From Sphingomonas sp. JUb134 (GTDB lineage: Bacteria; Pseudomonadota; Alphaproteobacteria; Sphingomonadales; Sphingomonadaceae), in assembly GCF_004341505.2 (NCBI RefSeq), contig NZ_SLYP02000001.1:1946501-2010500 (forward strand): DNA of 64,000 nt, in the 5' to 3' direction. The position numbers and the translations under genes are program-made. This document shows, in pieces, positions 1 to 9,069 of this stretch; the stretch's first letter is position 1, and every line of letters starts with the position of its first letter. The notes under the pieces were generated by a model. It made no database searches and was not told the origin of the DNA. It saw only the letters and a list, made by a program, of their open reading frames with translations.

Positions 1-670
1 CCCGCGACCCGACATCCCGATCGGCAACGGCAAGCGCCGCGCCGGCCGCCGCCTGCTGACCGTCGGCACCGATTGTTCGGTCGGCAAGATGTATGCGAGC
101 CTGTGCCTGGAACGCGGCATGCGCGCACGCGGCCTGACCGCCGATTTCCGCGCGACCGGGCAGACCGGCATCCTGATCGCCGGCAGCGGCGTGCCGCTCG
201 ACGCGGTGATCGCCGACTTCATCTCCGGCGCGATCGAGCAGATTTCGCCGGCGCGCGAGGATGACGGCTGGGACCTGATCGAGGGGCAGGGGTCGCTGTT
301 TCACCCGTCCTTCGCGGGCGTGTCGACGGGTCTGCTGCACGGTGCGCAACCCGACGCGCTGGTGCTGTGCCACGATCCGGTGCGCGACCATATGCGCGGG
401 TTGCCGCATTACCCGTTGCCGGGGCTCAAGGAGACGCTGGAGGCCAACCTTGCGGTTGCGCGGCTCACCAACCCGGACGTGCGCGCAGTGGGCGTGGCGC
501 TCAACACGTCGAAGCTCGCGCCCGAGGCGGCGAAACGGCTGTGTGCCGAAACCGAGGATGCGCTCGGTCTGCCCTGTACCGACCCCTATGCCATGGGCGT
601 CGACTCCATTATCGATCGGATCACCGCATGTTTCGCACCCTCGCCGCGCGTCGCGACGCTTTCCCGCTAG
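1..670 (+). CDS. dgcN: DUF1611 family N-acetyltransferase DgcN (5'-truncated by window edge)
   Basis: The frame is already open at base 2 and runs to a TAG at 668-670, so the N-terminal part lies outside the window. The visible part has the DUF1611 P-loop-like motif GTDCSVGKMYAS followed by the conserved EGQGSLFHP stretch and a C-terminal LNTSKL segment. Members named DgcN are known to acetylate D-glutamate to N-acetyl-D-glutamate in the cytoplasm, using acetyl-CoA. The next gene is the matching racemase dgcA, which starts inside this gene in another frame (43-base overlap), so the two are almost certainly co-translated. The family call is firm. D-Glu specificity is inferred from the dgcN-dgcA pairing. 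Confidence 0.85.
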   Translation, partial: PRPDIPIGNGKRRAGRRLLTVGTDCSVGKMYASLCLERGMRARGLTADFRATGQTGILIAGSGVPLDAVIADFISGAIEQISPAREDDGWDLIEGQGSLFHPSFAGVSTGLLHGAQPDALVLCHDPVRDHMRGLPHYPLPGLKETLEANLAVARLTNPDVRAVGVALNTSKLAPEAAKRLCAETEDALGLPCTDPYAMGVDSIIDRITACFAPSPRVATLSR

Positions 671-1617
671 CGACCCCGTTCCGCATCTCGCGCGGCGTGA
701 AGTCGGTGGCGGATGTGGTGACGGTGGAAATCGCGAGCGCCGGCGTTTTCGGTCGGGGCGAGGGTGTGCCCTATGCGCGCTACGGTGAATCCGTCGACGG
801 CGCGCTCGCGGAGATCGAAGGCGTGCGCGTTGCGATAGAAGGCGGCGCGACCCGTGACGAACTTCAGCAGCTCATGAGGCCGGGTGCCGCGCGCAATGCG
901 GTCGACTGCGCGTTGTGGGACCTAGAGGCGAAGCGCGCGAGGCGCGCCGTCACCGACTTGCTGGGCCTGCCGCCGGTCGCAGCGACCGCCACCGCGATGA
1001 CGGTCGGGCTCGACACGCCCGAGGTAATGCGCGTCGCGGCGCGCGCTTTGGCCGGTGTGCCGCTGATCAAGATCAAGGTCGACCGTAGCGACCCGGAAGC
1101 GCAGATCCGCGCGGTCCGCGATGCCGCGCCCGATCCGCGCATCATCGTCGACCCGAACGAGAGCTGGACCATCGCCGAGGTCGAGCGGCTGATGCCGTTG
1201 CTGGTCGATCTGCGCGTCGACCTGCTCGAACAGCCCCTGCCGGCGGAAGCGGACGACGCGCTGGAGGGGTTGACGCCGCCGGTGTCGATCGCCGCCGACG
1301 AATCCGCCCATGTCGCGGGCGACGTCGCGGCGCTCGCGCGGAAATATCAGGTCGTGAACATCAAGCTCGACAAGACCGGCGGGCTGACCGCCGCGCTGGC
1401 GCTGGCCGATGCGGCGCAGGCGGCGGGGCTGGGGCTGATGACCGGCAGCATGATCTGTTCGTCACTGTCGATCGCGCCCGCGCTGATCGTCGCGGCACGG
1501 TGCGGGTTCGTCGATCTCGACGGGCCGCTCTGGCTGTCCGCCGACTGGGCGGGCGGGGTGCGCGGGCTGGACGGCGTGCTCGCGCCGCCCGAGCCCGGTT
1601 TCTGGGGTACGGTGTAG
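628..1617 (+). CDS. dgcA: N-acetyl-D-glutamate racemase DgcA / dipeptide epimerase (enolase superfamily)
   Basis: The start is the ATG at 628 (MFRTLAARRDAFPL), which gives 329 residues, the usual size of L-Ala-D/L-Glu epimerase-like proteins. Enolase-superfamily residues are in place: K148 and K150 in IKIKVD, metal ligands D175 (VDPNES), E201 (LLEQPL) and D224 (AADES), and the opposing lysine K246 in NIKLDKTGG. Those two lysines are the acid/base pair for 1,1-proton transfer. DgcA enzymes racemise the N-acetyl-D-Glu made by DgcN to N-acetyl-L-Glu. The frame extends upstream to 367, but that part is antisense-like shadow sequence of dgcN. A muropeptide L-Ala-D-Glu epimerase is the alternative; the coupling to dgcN favours DgcA. 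Confidence 0.88.
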   Translation: MFRTLAARRDAFPLATPFRISRGVKSVADVVTVEIASAGVFGRGEGVPYARYGESVDGALAEIEGVRVAIEGGATRDELQQLMRPGAARNAVDCALWDLEAKRARRAVTDLLGLPPVAATATAMTVGLDTPEVMRVAARALAGVPLIKIKVDRSDPEAQIRAVRDAAPDPRIIVDPNESWTIAEVERLMPLLVDLRVDLLEQPLPAEADDALEGLTPPVSIAADESAHVAGDVAALARKYQVVNIKLDKTGGLTAALALADAAQAAGLGLMTGSMICSSLSIAPALIVAARCGFVDLDGPLWLSADWAGGVRGLDGVLAPPEPGFWGTV

Positions 1618-1651
1618 CCCAAACAGTTTTCCATTTCGGAGGGGTTTTGCG

Positions 1652-3292
1652 ATGACCAGAGCGAAGACATTGAAGGCGGCGCTCGCCTGCGCCACGGTCT
1701 CGATCGCCGCGGGCCTCGCCTGGGCGCCGGGCGGCGCGCAGGAGGCGGGGCCGGACCTCATCATCCAGGGCGGGACCGTCTATCCGGGCAATGCCGCGCC
1801 GTTTCGCGGCGACGTCGCCGTTCGCGGCGACCGCATCGTCTATGTCGGACCCAAGGCCCCGGTTGGCGCAAAAAAGGTGATCGACGCGACCGGCATGATC
1901 GTCTCGCCGGGGTTCATCGACACGCATACGCATATCGACGAGGCGCTGGCATCGGGCCTGCCGGCGGCGCGGCTGGTGCTGCCGTTCCTGACCCAGGGGG
2001 TCACCACCGCGTTCATCGGCGTCGACGGCAATGGCGATCCCGATATCGCCGCGACGTTCGGCACGGCGAAGAAAGCGGGCGGGGAGGGCGTTGCGGCGCT
2101 CGGGCAGAGCACGCGCGACTTCGGGGTGAATTTTGCGAGCTATGTGGGTCTGGGGCGGGTGCGCGCCGCGGTGATCGGCGATGCCGACCGCGCGGCGAGC
2201 GCCGCCGAACTGGCGAAGATGAAGAGTCTTGTGGCGGATGCGATGTGTGCGGGCGCGCTGGGGCTGTCGACGGGGCTGTTCTATGCTCCGCAGAGCTTCG
2301 CCAAGCGCGACGAGGTGGTCGCGCTGGCCGGCGTCGCGGGCGAGAAGGGCGGCATCTATGACAGCCATATCCGCGACGAATCGAGCTACACGATCGGGCT
2401 GAAGGGCGCGATCGACGAGGCGCTGACGATCGGGCGCGACGCGCATCTGCCGGTGCATATCGCGCATATCAAGGCGCTGGGCACCGACGTGCAGGGTCAG
2501 GCGCCCGCGATCATCGCGATGATCGAGTCGGCGCAGAAGGCGGGACAGGTCGTCCATGCCGATCAATATCCCTGGTCGGCGTCGGGCACCGGGTTGTCGG
2601 CGGCGCTGCTGCCGCGCTGGGCGCAGGATGGCGGGCGTTCCGCGTTGATGAAGCGGTTCGCCGACACCGCGACGATGGCGAAGATGCGTCCCGAGATCGT
2701 CGAAAATCTGCGTCGGCGCGGCGGGCCGTCCTCGCTGCTGCTGACCTCGGGCCCCGCCTGGGCCGAGGGCAAGACGCTGGAGGCGATTGCGAAGGAGCGC
2801 GGCGTCGATCCGGTCGACGCGGCGATCGCGGTGCTGAAGGAGCGCGAGGCCGGCGTCGCGTCGTTCAACCAGAGCGAGAATGACATCGCCGCATTCATGA
2901 AGCGTTCCTGGGTCGTGACCAGTTCGGATTCGTCACAGGGGCACCCGCGCTACTACGCGTCGTTCGCACGCAAATATGCGCTGTACGTGAAGCAGAAGCA
3001 GGTGATCGACCTGAAGACCTTCATCGCGCAAAGCAGCGCGACGACCGCGAAAATGTTCGGCCTGGAAGGGCGCGGGGAACTGAAGGTCGGGGCGTTCGCC
3101 GACGTGATCGCGTTCGATCCGAAGACCTTCGGTCCGCGCGCCGACTACACCCATCCCGCTCTGTTCTCGACCGGCATGCGCACGGTGGTCGTGAACGGGC
3201 AGGTTGCGATCGAGAATGGCGAACCGACCGGTGCGGCGGGCGGACGCCCGCTACCGCGCACACCCAAGCCAGGAAGCTGTCCGGCACGATAA
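1652..3292 (+). CDS. Secreted N-acyl-D-amino-acid deacylase (D-aminoacylase-type amidohydrolase) 1
   Basis: A 546-residue metal-dependent amidohydrolase with an N-terminal signal peptide (hydrophobic stretch ending near APGGAQ), so a periplasmic location is predicted. GGAG-type ribosome-binding sequence precedes the ATG at 1652. The beta-sandwich half starts LIIQGGTVYPG, followed by FIDTHTHID (metal ligands H92 and H94), SHIRDES (H239), HIAHIKALG (H272) and SSDSSQGHP (D426 as catalytic base). This order matches D-aminoacylase (Dan), which hydrolyses N-acyl-D-amino acids. The Dan metal-bridging Cys lies in GNCG; the matching segment here reads GVDG, putting Asp125 there. The gene sits 34 bases after dgcA. 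The substrate is inferred, with N-acyl-D-Glu the most coherent choice. Confidence 0.85.
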   Translation: MTRAKTLKAALACATVSIAAGLAWAPGGAQEAGPDLIIQGGTVYPGNAAPFRGDVAVRGDRIVYVGPKAPVGAKKVIDATGMIVSPGFIDTHTHIDEALASGLPAARLVLPFLTQGVTTAFIGVDGNGDPDIAATFGTAKKAGGEGVAALGQSTRDFGVNFASYVGLGRVRAAVIGDADRAASAAELAKMKSLVADAMCAGALGLSTGLFYAPQSFAKRDEVVALAGVAGEKGGIYDSHIRDESSYTIGLKGAIDEALTIGRDAHLPVHIAHIKALGTDVQGQAPAIIAMIESAQKAGQVVHADQYPWSASGTGLSAALLPRWAQDGGRSALMKRFADTATMAKMRPEIVENLRRRGGPSSLLLTSGPAWAEGKTLEAIAKERGVDPVDAAIAVLKEREAGVASFNQSENDIAAFMKRSWVVTSSDSSQGHPRYYASFARKYALYVKQKQVIDLKTFIAQSSATTAKMFGLEGRGELKVGAFADVIAFDPKTFGPRADYTHPALFSTGMRTVVVNGQVAIENGEPTGAAGGRPLPRTPKPGSCPAR

Positions 3293-3369
3293 CGACACGG
3301 GGGGAGAGAGATGCGGCCGGCAACGACCGGCACAAGGCATCCTGATCATCACAAACAAGGGGACATATC

Positions 3370-6213
3370 ATGACCGGATCACGGTGGATCGCGTCGACAT
3401 CGGCGCTGGCGATCGCACTTGCGTGGAGCCCGCTGGCGCTTGCCCAGGACGCTACGCCCTCGGCGACGGCGCCGCAGACGGCCGAGCCCGCGCCGGACGC
3501 GGGGGCGGCCGAGATCACCGTGACCGGCACGCGCATTCAGCGGAACGGCTATAGCGCCCCCACCCCGCTGACGGTGCTGAGCAGCCAGGATATCGAGGCG
3601 ACCGCGCCCGCCAACGTCGCCGATTTCGTTAATGACATTCCGTCGCTGGCGGGCAGCGTGACGCCGGCCAGTTCTAACCTGAACATCAGCGCGGGCACGG
3701 CGGGCGTGAACGCGCTCAACCTGCGCGCGCTCGGCACCGCGCGGACGCTGGTGCTGCTCGACGGGCAGCGATCGGTGGGCTCGACGCTGGGCGGGCTGGT
3801 CGACGTCAACACGTTTCCGCAAGGGCTGATCAAAAGCGTCGAGATCGTCACCGGCGGCGCCTCCGCCGCTTATGGCTCGGACGCGGTGTCGGGCGTGGTC
3901 AACTTCATCCTCGACAAGGAGTATTCGGGGCTGAAGGGCAATGCTGAATACGGCATCACCGATCGCGGCGACGCCGGCAGCTACCGGTTCAACCTGACCG
4001 CAGGCACTGGCTTTGCGGGCGGACGCGGCCACCTGTTGCTGAACGGCGAGCTGGCGGTGAAGGAGGGTCTGCACGGGGTACCCCGCGACTGGAACAACCA
4101 GGGCTGGTACATGATCAACAACCCAGCCTATGTCGCGGGGAACGGCCAGCCGGAGCGCCTGATCACGTCGGGTGCGGGGCTCAGCCAGGCGACACGCGGC
4201 GGCCTGATCACCAACACCGCGCTGCGCGGCACGCAGTTCGGGGTCGGCGGAGCCGTCAGCCAATATGATTTCGGAACCGTGCGCGATCCGTGGCAGATCG
4301 GCGGCGACTGGCAGTCGACGCAGGTCAACGGCTTCCAGTCGCTCGATCCGGAGGAGAACCGCAAAAGCGCGTTCGGGCGGCTGAGCTATGACGTCGCCGA
4401 CTGGCTGAGCGTGTTCGGTCAGGCATCCTATGCCAAGTCGGACAATCTCGGCTGGCTGGGCGTGCAGCTCAACCAGGCGAACGTGACGATCCGGTCGGAC
4501 AACGCCTTCATCCCGCAATCGGTGCGTACGCAACTCGCGGCTCAGGGCATCACCCAGTTCACGCTCGGCACCACCAATGCCGACCTGCCGATCCGCAAGA
4601 ACGACACCGAGCGCGAATTGCAGCGCTATGTGATCGGCGCAAACGGGACGTTCGGACTGTTCGCCGGCAATGCGCGCTGGGACGCCTATTACCAGAAGGG
4701 CATCAGCAACACGCGGGAGATGGCGCGCCACATCACCAACAACGCGCGCCTGGCGCTTGCGCAGGACGCCGTGTTCGCGCCGGCCGGCAACGCGATCGGC
4801 GTCGCGGCGGGGACGATCGTGTGCCGGTCGACGCTGACCGCGCCGACCAACGGGTGCGTGCCGCTGAACCGGATGGGGATCGGCGTCGCGAGCCAGGCGG
4901 CGCTCGACTACGTGATCGGCAATCCGTTTCGCAAACAGAAGTTCGAGCAGGACGTGTTCGCGGCGAACCTGTCGTTCGACGCGTTTCGCCTGCCTGCCGG
5001 CGCGGTGTCGATCGCGATCGGCGGCGAGCATCGCCGCGAGAAGGTGACCGGCGAGGTATCAACCGAGTTCCAGACGGGCTGGTTCGTCGGCAATTTCCTG
5101 CCGACCTTCGGCAGCTACGACGTGACCGAAGGCTATGTCGAGGTGCTGGTACCGGTCATCAAGGGCCTCGACCTGAACGGCGCGGTGCGCGGGACCGACT
5201 ATTCGACCTCCGGCTATGTGACGACGTGGAAGGCGGGGGTGACGTTCGAGCCGATTCCCGACATCCGGTTCCGCGCGACCAAGTCGCGCGACATCCGCGC
5301 TCCCAACCTGGGTGAACTGTACACGGCGGGATCGACGCGCATCAACGTGCTGATCGATTCGTCGCAGAACAACGCATCGGTGACCTTTGCGGGCACCACG
5401 CGCGGCAACCCGCTGCTCGAGCCCGAAAAGGCGGATCAGTGGGGCGTGGGTGTCGTGCTGCAACCCCGCTTCGTGCCGCGCTTCGCGCTTTCGGTCGATT
5501 ATTACGACATCAAGATCAAGGGCGCGATCGGGTCGGTCGCGGCGCAAACCATCGTGGATCGCTGCAACGAAGGGGTCACGGCATTCTGCTCGGCGGTCGT
5601 GCGCGGTTCCAACGTGTTCGGCAACAATCTGCAGGTGTTCGAAAGCCCGTTCAACTTCGCGCAGCAGCGCGCGAAGGGCATCGACATCGAGAGCTCGTAC
5701 CGGATAGCGGTGGGCGCCGGCAACGTGACCCTTCGGGCGATGGCGACGCGGTACATCAAGAATTACTTCAACAACGGCATCGATGCGCCGACCGACACGG
5801 TGGGGCAGAATTCGACCGGCGGCACGCCCAAATGGCTGTACCGGTTCCAGGCGGGGTACAGCAACGACGGGTTCGACCTGACGCTGATCGGGCGCGGGAT
5901 CAGCGACGGGGTGTACGACAACAGCTTCGTCGAATGCACCAGCGCCTGCCCGGCATCGACCGTCACCAACCGGACGATCAACGACAACCATATTGACGGC
6001 GCCTTCTATCTCGACGCGACGATCGCGCAGGACATCGCGATGGGCGGACGCAGCATGCAACTGTTCCTCAACGCGACGAACCTGTTCGACAAGGACCCCC
6101 CGGTGGTGGCGCAGGGACCGGCAGGCAGCGCTTATGCGACGCCCGCCACCAACCAGTCGCTGTATGATCTGCTCGGGCGCACCTATCGCGTCGGCGTGCG
6201 GTTCAAGCTGTGA
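3370..6213 (+). CDS. TonB-dependent outer-membrane receptor, probably for D-amino-acid derivatives
   Basis: 947 residues with a signal peptide (cleavage after LALA in SPLALAQD), a TonB-box-like segment AEITVTGTRIQ, a plug domain (roughly residues 55-175, with LDGQRS and the GGASAAYGSDAVSGVVNF stretch) and a long beta-barrel ending in GVRFKL. The long plug/barrel form is the one abundant in sphingomonads. It lies between two secreted D-aminoacylases and upstream of an amino-acid symporter, so the likely cargo is an N-acylated or peptide-bound D-amino acid. That cargo is inference from context. The 77-base gap before it carries no strong terminator, which is compatible with readthrough from the dgc genes. 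Confidence 0.9.
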   Translation: MTGSRWIASTSALAIALAWSPLALAQDATPSATAPQTAEPAPDAGAAEITVTGTRIQRNGYSAPTPLTVLSSQDIEATAPANVADFVNDIPSLAGSVTPASSNLNISAGTAGVNALNLRALGTARTLVLLDGQRSVGSTLGGLVDVNTFPQGLIKSVEIVTGGASAAYGSDAVSGVVNFILDKEYSGLKGNAEYGITDRGDAGSYRFNLTAGTGFAGGRGHLLLNGELAVKEGLHGVPRDWNNQGWYMINNPAYVAGNGQPERLITSGAGLSQATRGGLITNTALRGTQFGVGGAVSQYDFGTVRDPWQIGGDWQSTQVNGFQSLDPEENRKSAFGRLSYDVADWLSVFGQASYAKSDNLGWLGVQLNQANVTIRSDNAFIPQSVRTQLAAQGITQFTLGTTNADLPIRKNDTERELQRYVIGANGTFGLFAGNARWDAYYQKGISNTREMARHITNNARLALAQDAVFAPAGNAIGVAAGTIVCRSTLTAPTNGCVPLNRMGIGVASQAALDYVIGNPFRKQKFEQDVFAANLSFDAFRLPAGAVSIAIGGEHRREKVTGEVSTEFQTGWFVGNFLPTFGSYDVTEGYVEVLVPVIKGLDLNGAVRGTDYSTSGYVTTWKAGVTFEPIPDIRFRATKSRDIRAPNLGELYTAGSTRINVLIDSSQNNASVTFAGTTRGNPLLEPEKADQWGVGVVLQPRFVPRFALSVDYYDIKIKGAIGSVAAQTIVDRCNEGVTAFCSAVVRGSNVFGNNLQVFESPFNFAQQRAKGIDIESSYRIAVGAGNVTLRAMATRYIKNYFNNGIDAPTDTVGQNSTGGTPKWLYRFQAGYSNDGFDLTLIGRGISDGVYDNSFVECTSACPASTVTNRTINDNHIDGAFYLDATIAQDIAMGGRSMQLFLNATNLFDKDPPVVAQGPAGSAYATPATNQSLYDLLGRTYRVGVRFKL

Positions 6214-6224
6214 GGGCGGGGGTG

Positions 6225-7799
6225 ATGAAGAGCCTATCGCTCCCTCTCGGTTTATGGCTGGCGGCGACGTCGCCGGCCTCGGCGCAGACCTATGACGTGC
6301 TCATCCGGGGCGGGACCGTCTATGACGGCGGCGAAACCCCCGGTCGCGTGACGGATGTCGCGATCAGGGGCGACCGCATCGTCCTGGTCGGGGCGGCGCC
6401 CAAGCGCGCGACGGCAAAGCGGACGGTCGATGCGACGGGACGGATCGTCGCGCCCGGTTTCATCGACCCTCATTCGCACGCGGGACCGACCATCGCGACC
6501 GCGAAACTGGCCGCCGCGCTGCCCATCCTGTACCAGGGCATCACGACATCGATGATCAACCCGGACGGCGGCGGCCCGGCCGATCTGACCGCGCAGATCG
6601 CCGCGATCCGCGCGGTGACGCCGGGGGTCAACGTCATTCCGCTGATCGGCCACAACGCGGTGCGCGGCGCGGTGATGGGCAATGCCGATCGCAAGGCGAC
6701 GCCCGCCGAACAGGCGGCGATGGAGGCGCTGGTCGCGACTGCGATGCGGGCGGGTGCCTACGGCCTGTCCGACGGGCCGTTCTACATCCCCGCCAAATAT
6801 TCCGACACCGCCGAGATCGTCGGGCTGGCCAAGGCGGCGGCGCGCTTTCCCCATGCCTTCTACACCAGTCACATCCGCGACGAGGGCAACTACAATGTCG
6901 GCGTCGTCGGCGCGGTGGACGAGGTGGTCACGGTTGCGCGGGAGGCGAAGATCCCGGGGATCGTGACGCATATCAAGGTGCTGGGGCCGCAGGTCTGGGG
7001 CAAGTCGGCCGACGTGATCGCCGACATTGAACGGGCGCGGGCGGACGGCGTGCAGGTCTGGGCGGATCAATATCCCTATGCGGCATCGGGATCGAGCCTC
7101 CAGGCCTCGCTCGTGCCCGGCTGGGCGCAGGAGGGCGGCCCCGAGGCGCTGGCCGCGCGGTTGAAGAACCCCGTCATGCGGGCGAAGATCCGCGCAGAGA
7201 TGGTGCCCAATCTCGAACGGCGCGCGGGACCGCACGCGTTGATGATCCGGCATTTCGCCGCCGACCCGTCGCTCGACGGAAAGCGGCTGGACGAGATCGG
7301 GCGGGCGATGGGCAAGGATCCGCTCGACGCCGCGATCGACATGCTGATCCGCGGCGGCGCCCCGACTGTGTCGTTCAACATGAGCGAGGCCGATATCGAG
7401 GCGTTCATGAAACAGCCCTGGACGATGACCGTGACCGACGGCGCGTTGCCAGCGTTCGGCGAGGGATCGGAACATCCGCGCGCCTACGGTGCCTTCACCC
7501 GCAAGCTGAAGCGCTACGTCCTCGACAAGCCGGTGATCAGTATGCAGCAGGCTATCCACGCCGCGACCGGCCTTCCCGCGCGGGTCTTCGCGGTGCCCGA
7601 CCGCGGCGTGCTGCGCGCGGGCGCGTTCGCCGACGTGATCGTTTTCGACCCCGCGACGGTCACCGATGTCGCGACCTATGAGCGACCGCACGCCTATTCT
7701 CGAGGCATGGACTATGTCTTCGTCAACGGCAACGCGGCGTTGGTCCGCGGTAAGGCGGTGCCCGAGCGGTTCGGTCGCGTGCTGTTGCGCACGCCGTGA
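6225..7799 (+). CDS. Secreted N-acyl-D-amino-acid deacylase (D-aminoacylase-type amidohydrolase) 2
   Basis: A paralogue of the amidohydrolase at 1652. The ATG at 6225 is chosen because it begins a clean signal peptide (MKSLSLPLGLWLAATSPASA, cut before QTYD) and follows a G-rich ribosome-binding stretch; an in-frame GTG at 6210 overlaps the receptor stop. The product is 524 residues. Motifs in order are LIRGGTVYDGG, FIDPHSHAG (HxH metal pair), TSHIRDEG, VTHIKVLG and VTDGALPAFGEG (catalytic Asp). As in paralogue 1, the GNCG metal-Cys position appears to be Asp (NPDGG). Two divergent copies flanking a receptor suggest different acyl or amino-acid preferences. It starts 12 bases after the receptor stop, so it is in the same transcript. 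Confidence 0.85.
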   Translation: MKSLSLPLGLWLAATSPASAQTYDVLIRGGTVYDGGETPGRVTDVAIRGDRIVLVGAAPKRATAKRTVDATGRIVAPGFIDPHSHAGPTIATAKLAAALPILYQGITTSMINPDGGGPADLTAQIAAIRAVTPGVNVIPLIGHNAVRGAVMGNADRKATPAEQAAMEALVATAMRAGAYGLSDGPFYIPAKYSDTAEIVGLAKAAARFPHAFYTSHIRDEGNYNVGVVGAVDEVVTVAREAKIPGIVTHIKVLGPQVWGKSADVIADIERARADGVQVWADQYPYAASGSSLQASLVPGWAQEGGPEALAARLKNPVMRAKIRAEMVPNLERRAGPHALMIRHFAADPSLDGKRLDEIGRAMGKDPLDAAIDMLIRGGAPTVSFNMSEADIEAFMKQPWTMTVTDGALPAFGEGSEHPRAYGAFTRKLKRYVLDKPVISMQQAIHAATGLPARVFAVPDRGVLRAGAFADVIVFDPATVTDVATYERPHAYSRGMDYVFVNGNAALVRGKAVPERFGRVLLRTP

Positions 7800-7821
7800 C
7801 TTCCGGACGAAAGGGCAACTG

Positions 7822-9069
7822 ATGGCGCGGTGGTTTGCGATTCCCCTGTGGCAACGGGTGCTGGGCGGGCTGGCGCTCGGGCTGCTATTGGCGCTGGTTT
7901 GGCCGGCGGCGGCGCCGAAGGTTGCGTTCCTCGGTGACCTGTTCATACGTGCGATCCGGATGCTGGTCGCGCCGATCGTGTTGGTGACGATCGCGTCAGG
8001 GATCACAACGCTCGCCGACCCGAAGCGGCTCGGGGCGCTCGGCGGTCGCGCGGTCGGGCTGTTCGCGGCGATGACGGCGATCGCTGTCTGTGTGGGGATG
8101 GCGGTGGCGGTGGCGATTCAACCGGGCAAAGGCGCGCTGCTGGGCACCGCGGTGCCTAAAGCTCTTGGCGCGCCTGTACCCCTCTACGACCAACTCGTCG
8201 GCATCGTGCCGCTCAATATCGTCGAGGCGCTGGCAAAGGGCGACATGCTGGCCCTGATCTTTGTCGCGATCCTGGTCGGGGTGGGCACCGTGTTGACGGG
8301 CGAGGCAGGCAAGCCGTTCGCGGCAGTGCTGCAATCGCTGTCCGCCATATTGTTGAAGATCGTCGGGCTCGTGATGGAACTCACGCCGTTCGGGGTATTC
8401 GCGCTGATCGCAAATGCGGTCGCGACCAACGGCACCGGGGTGTTCCTGCACGTCGGGTGGCTGGCGCTGAGTGTCGTGATAGCGTCGCTCCTGCAGATCC
8501 TCGTCGTGCACGCTGTGATGCTGAAACTGGTCGCGCGGGTGCCGGTGTTGCCGTTCTTTCGCGGGATCGTCGATGCGCTGGTCGTGGCCTTCTCGACCGC
8601 GTCCTCGTCGGCGACGCTGCCGGTCGCGATGAAGGTCGCGGAGCGCAATCTGGGGATCGGACGATCGGTCTATTCGACCGTGCTGCCGCTGGGGGCGAGC
8701 ATCGGCAAGGACGGGACCGCGATGTATGTCGGGCTGCTGAGCGTCTTCAGCCTTCAGGCGTTCGCCGTGCCGATCGACGCGGGCGTGCTGGCGATCGTGC
8801 TGCTGACCGGCGCGCTGGCGGCGTTCGGCACCGCGCCGGTGCCCTCCGCCTCGCTGTTCATGCTGGCGGCGGTGCTGTCGGCGGTCGGCGTCGCGCCGGA
8901 ACAGACCGCGCTGGTCGTGGGGTTCGTGCTGCCCTTTGACCGGCTGCTCGACATGACCCGCACGGTGCCAAGCGCGAGCGCGAACCTGATGGTCACGACG
9001 GTCGTCGGTCAATGGGAAGGTGAGTTGGATCGGACGTCGTGCGAAGGCACTAGACTTTCAAGTTCGTAG
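7822..9069 (+). CDS. Dicarboxylate/amino acid:cation symporter (GltP/DctA family)
   Basis: A 415-residue polytopic membrane protein starting at ATG 7822, 22 bases after the amidohydrolase stop. The frame is open further upstream but those codons overlap the previous gene. Family hallmarks are the serine-rich re-entrant loop (STASSSATLP), GASIGKDGTA in place of the usual NMDGT loop, and the last substrate-binding helix FDRLLDMTRTVPSAS. Counting along GltPh, the Arg that fixes the side-chain carboxylate (R397) and D394 are kept, whereas N401 reads Ser and D405 reads Asn. Acidic-amino-acid import fits the neighbouring dgcN-dgcA. The altered ion-site residues suggest a different coupling ion, which is inference. 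Confidence 0.85.
   Translation: MARWFAIPLWQRVLGGLALGLLLALVWPAAAPKVAFLGDLFIRAIRMLVAPIVLVTIASGITTLADPKRLGALGGRAVGLFAAMTAIAVCVGMAVAVAIQPGKGALLGTAVPKALGAPVPLYDQLVGIVPLNIVEALAKGDMLALIFVAILVGVGTVLTGEAGKPFAAVLQSLSAILLKIVGLVMELTPFGVFALIANAVATNGTGVFLHVGWLALSVVIASLLQILVVHAVMLKLVARVPVLPFFRGIVDALVVAFSTASSSATLPVAMKVAERNLGIGRSVYSTVLPLGASIGKDGTAMYVGLLSVFSLQAFAVPIDAGVLAIVLLTGALAAFGTAPVPSASLFMLAAVLSAVGVAPEQTALVVGFVLPFDRLLDMTRTVPSASANLMVTTVVGQWEGELDRTSCEGTRLSSS

Noticed and set aside
3379..5031. A 550-codon frame antisense to the first TonB receptor
   Set aside because: It mirrors a clear receptor gene and is rich in Arg/His/Gln, as expected for GC-rich antisense frames.
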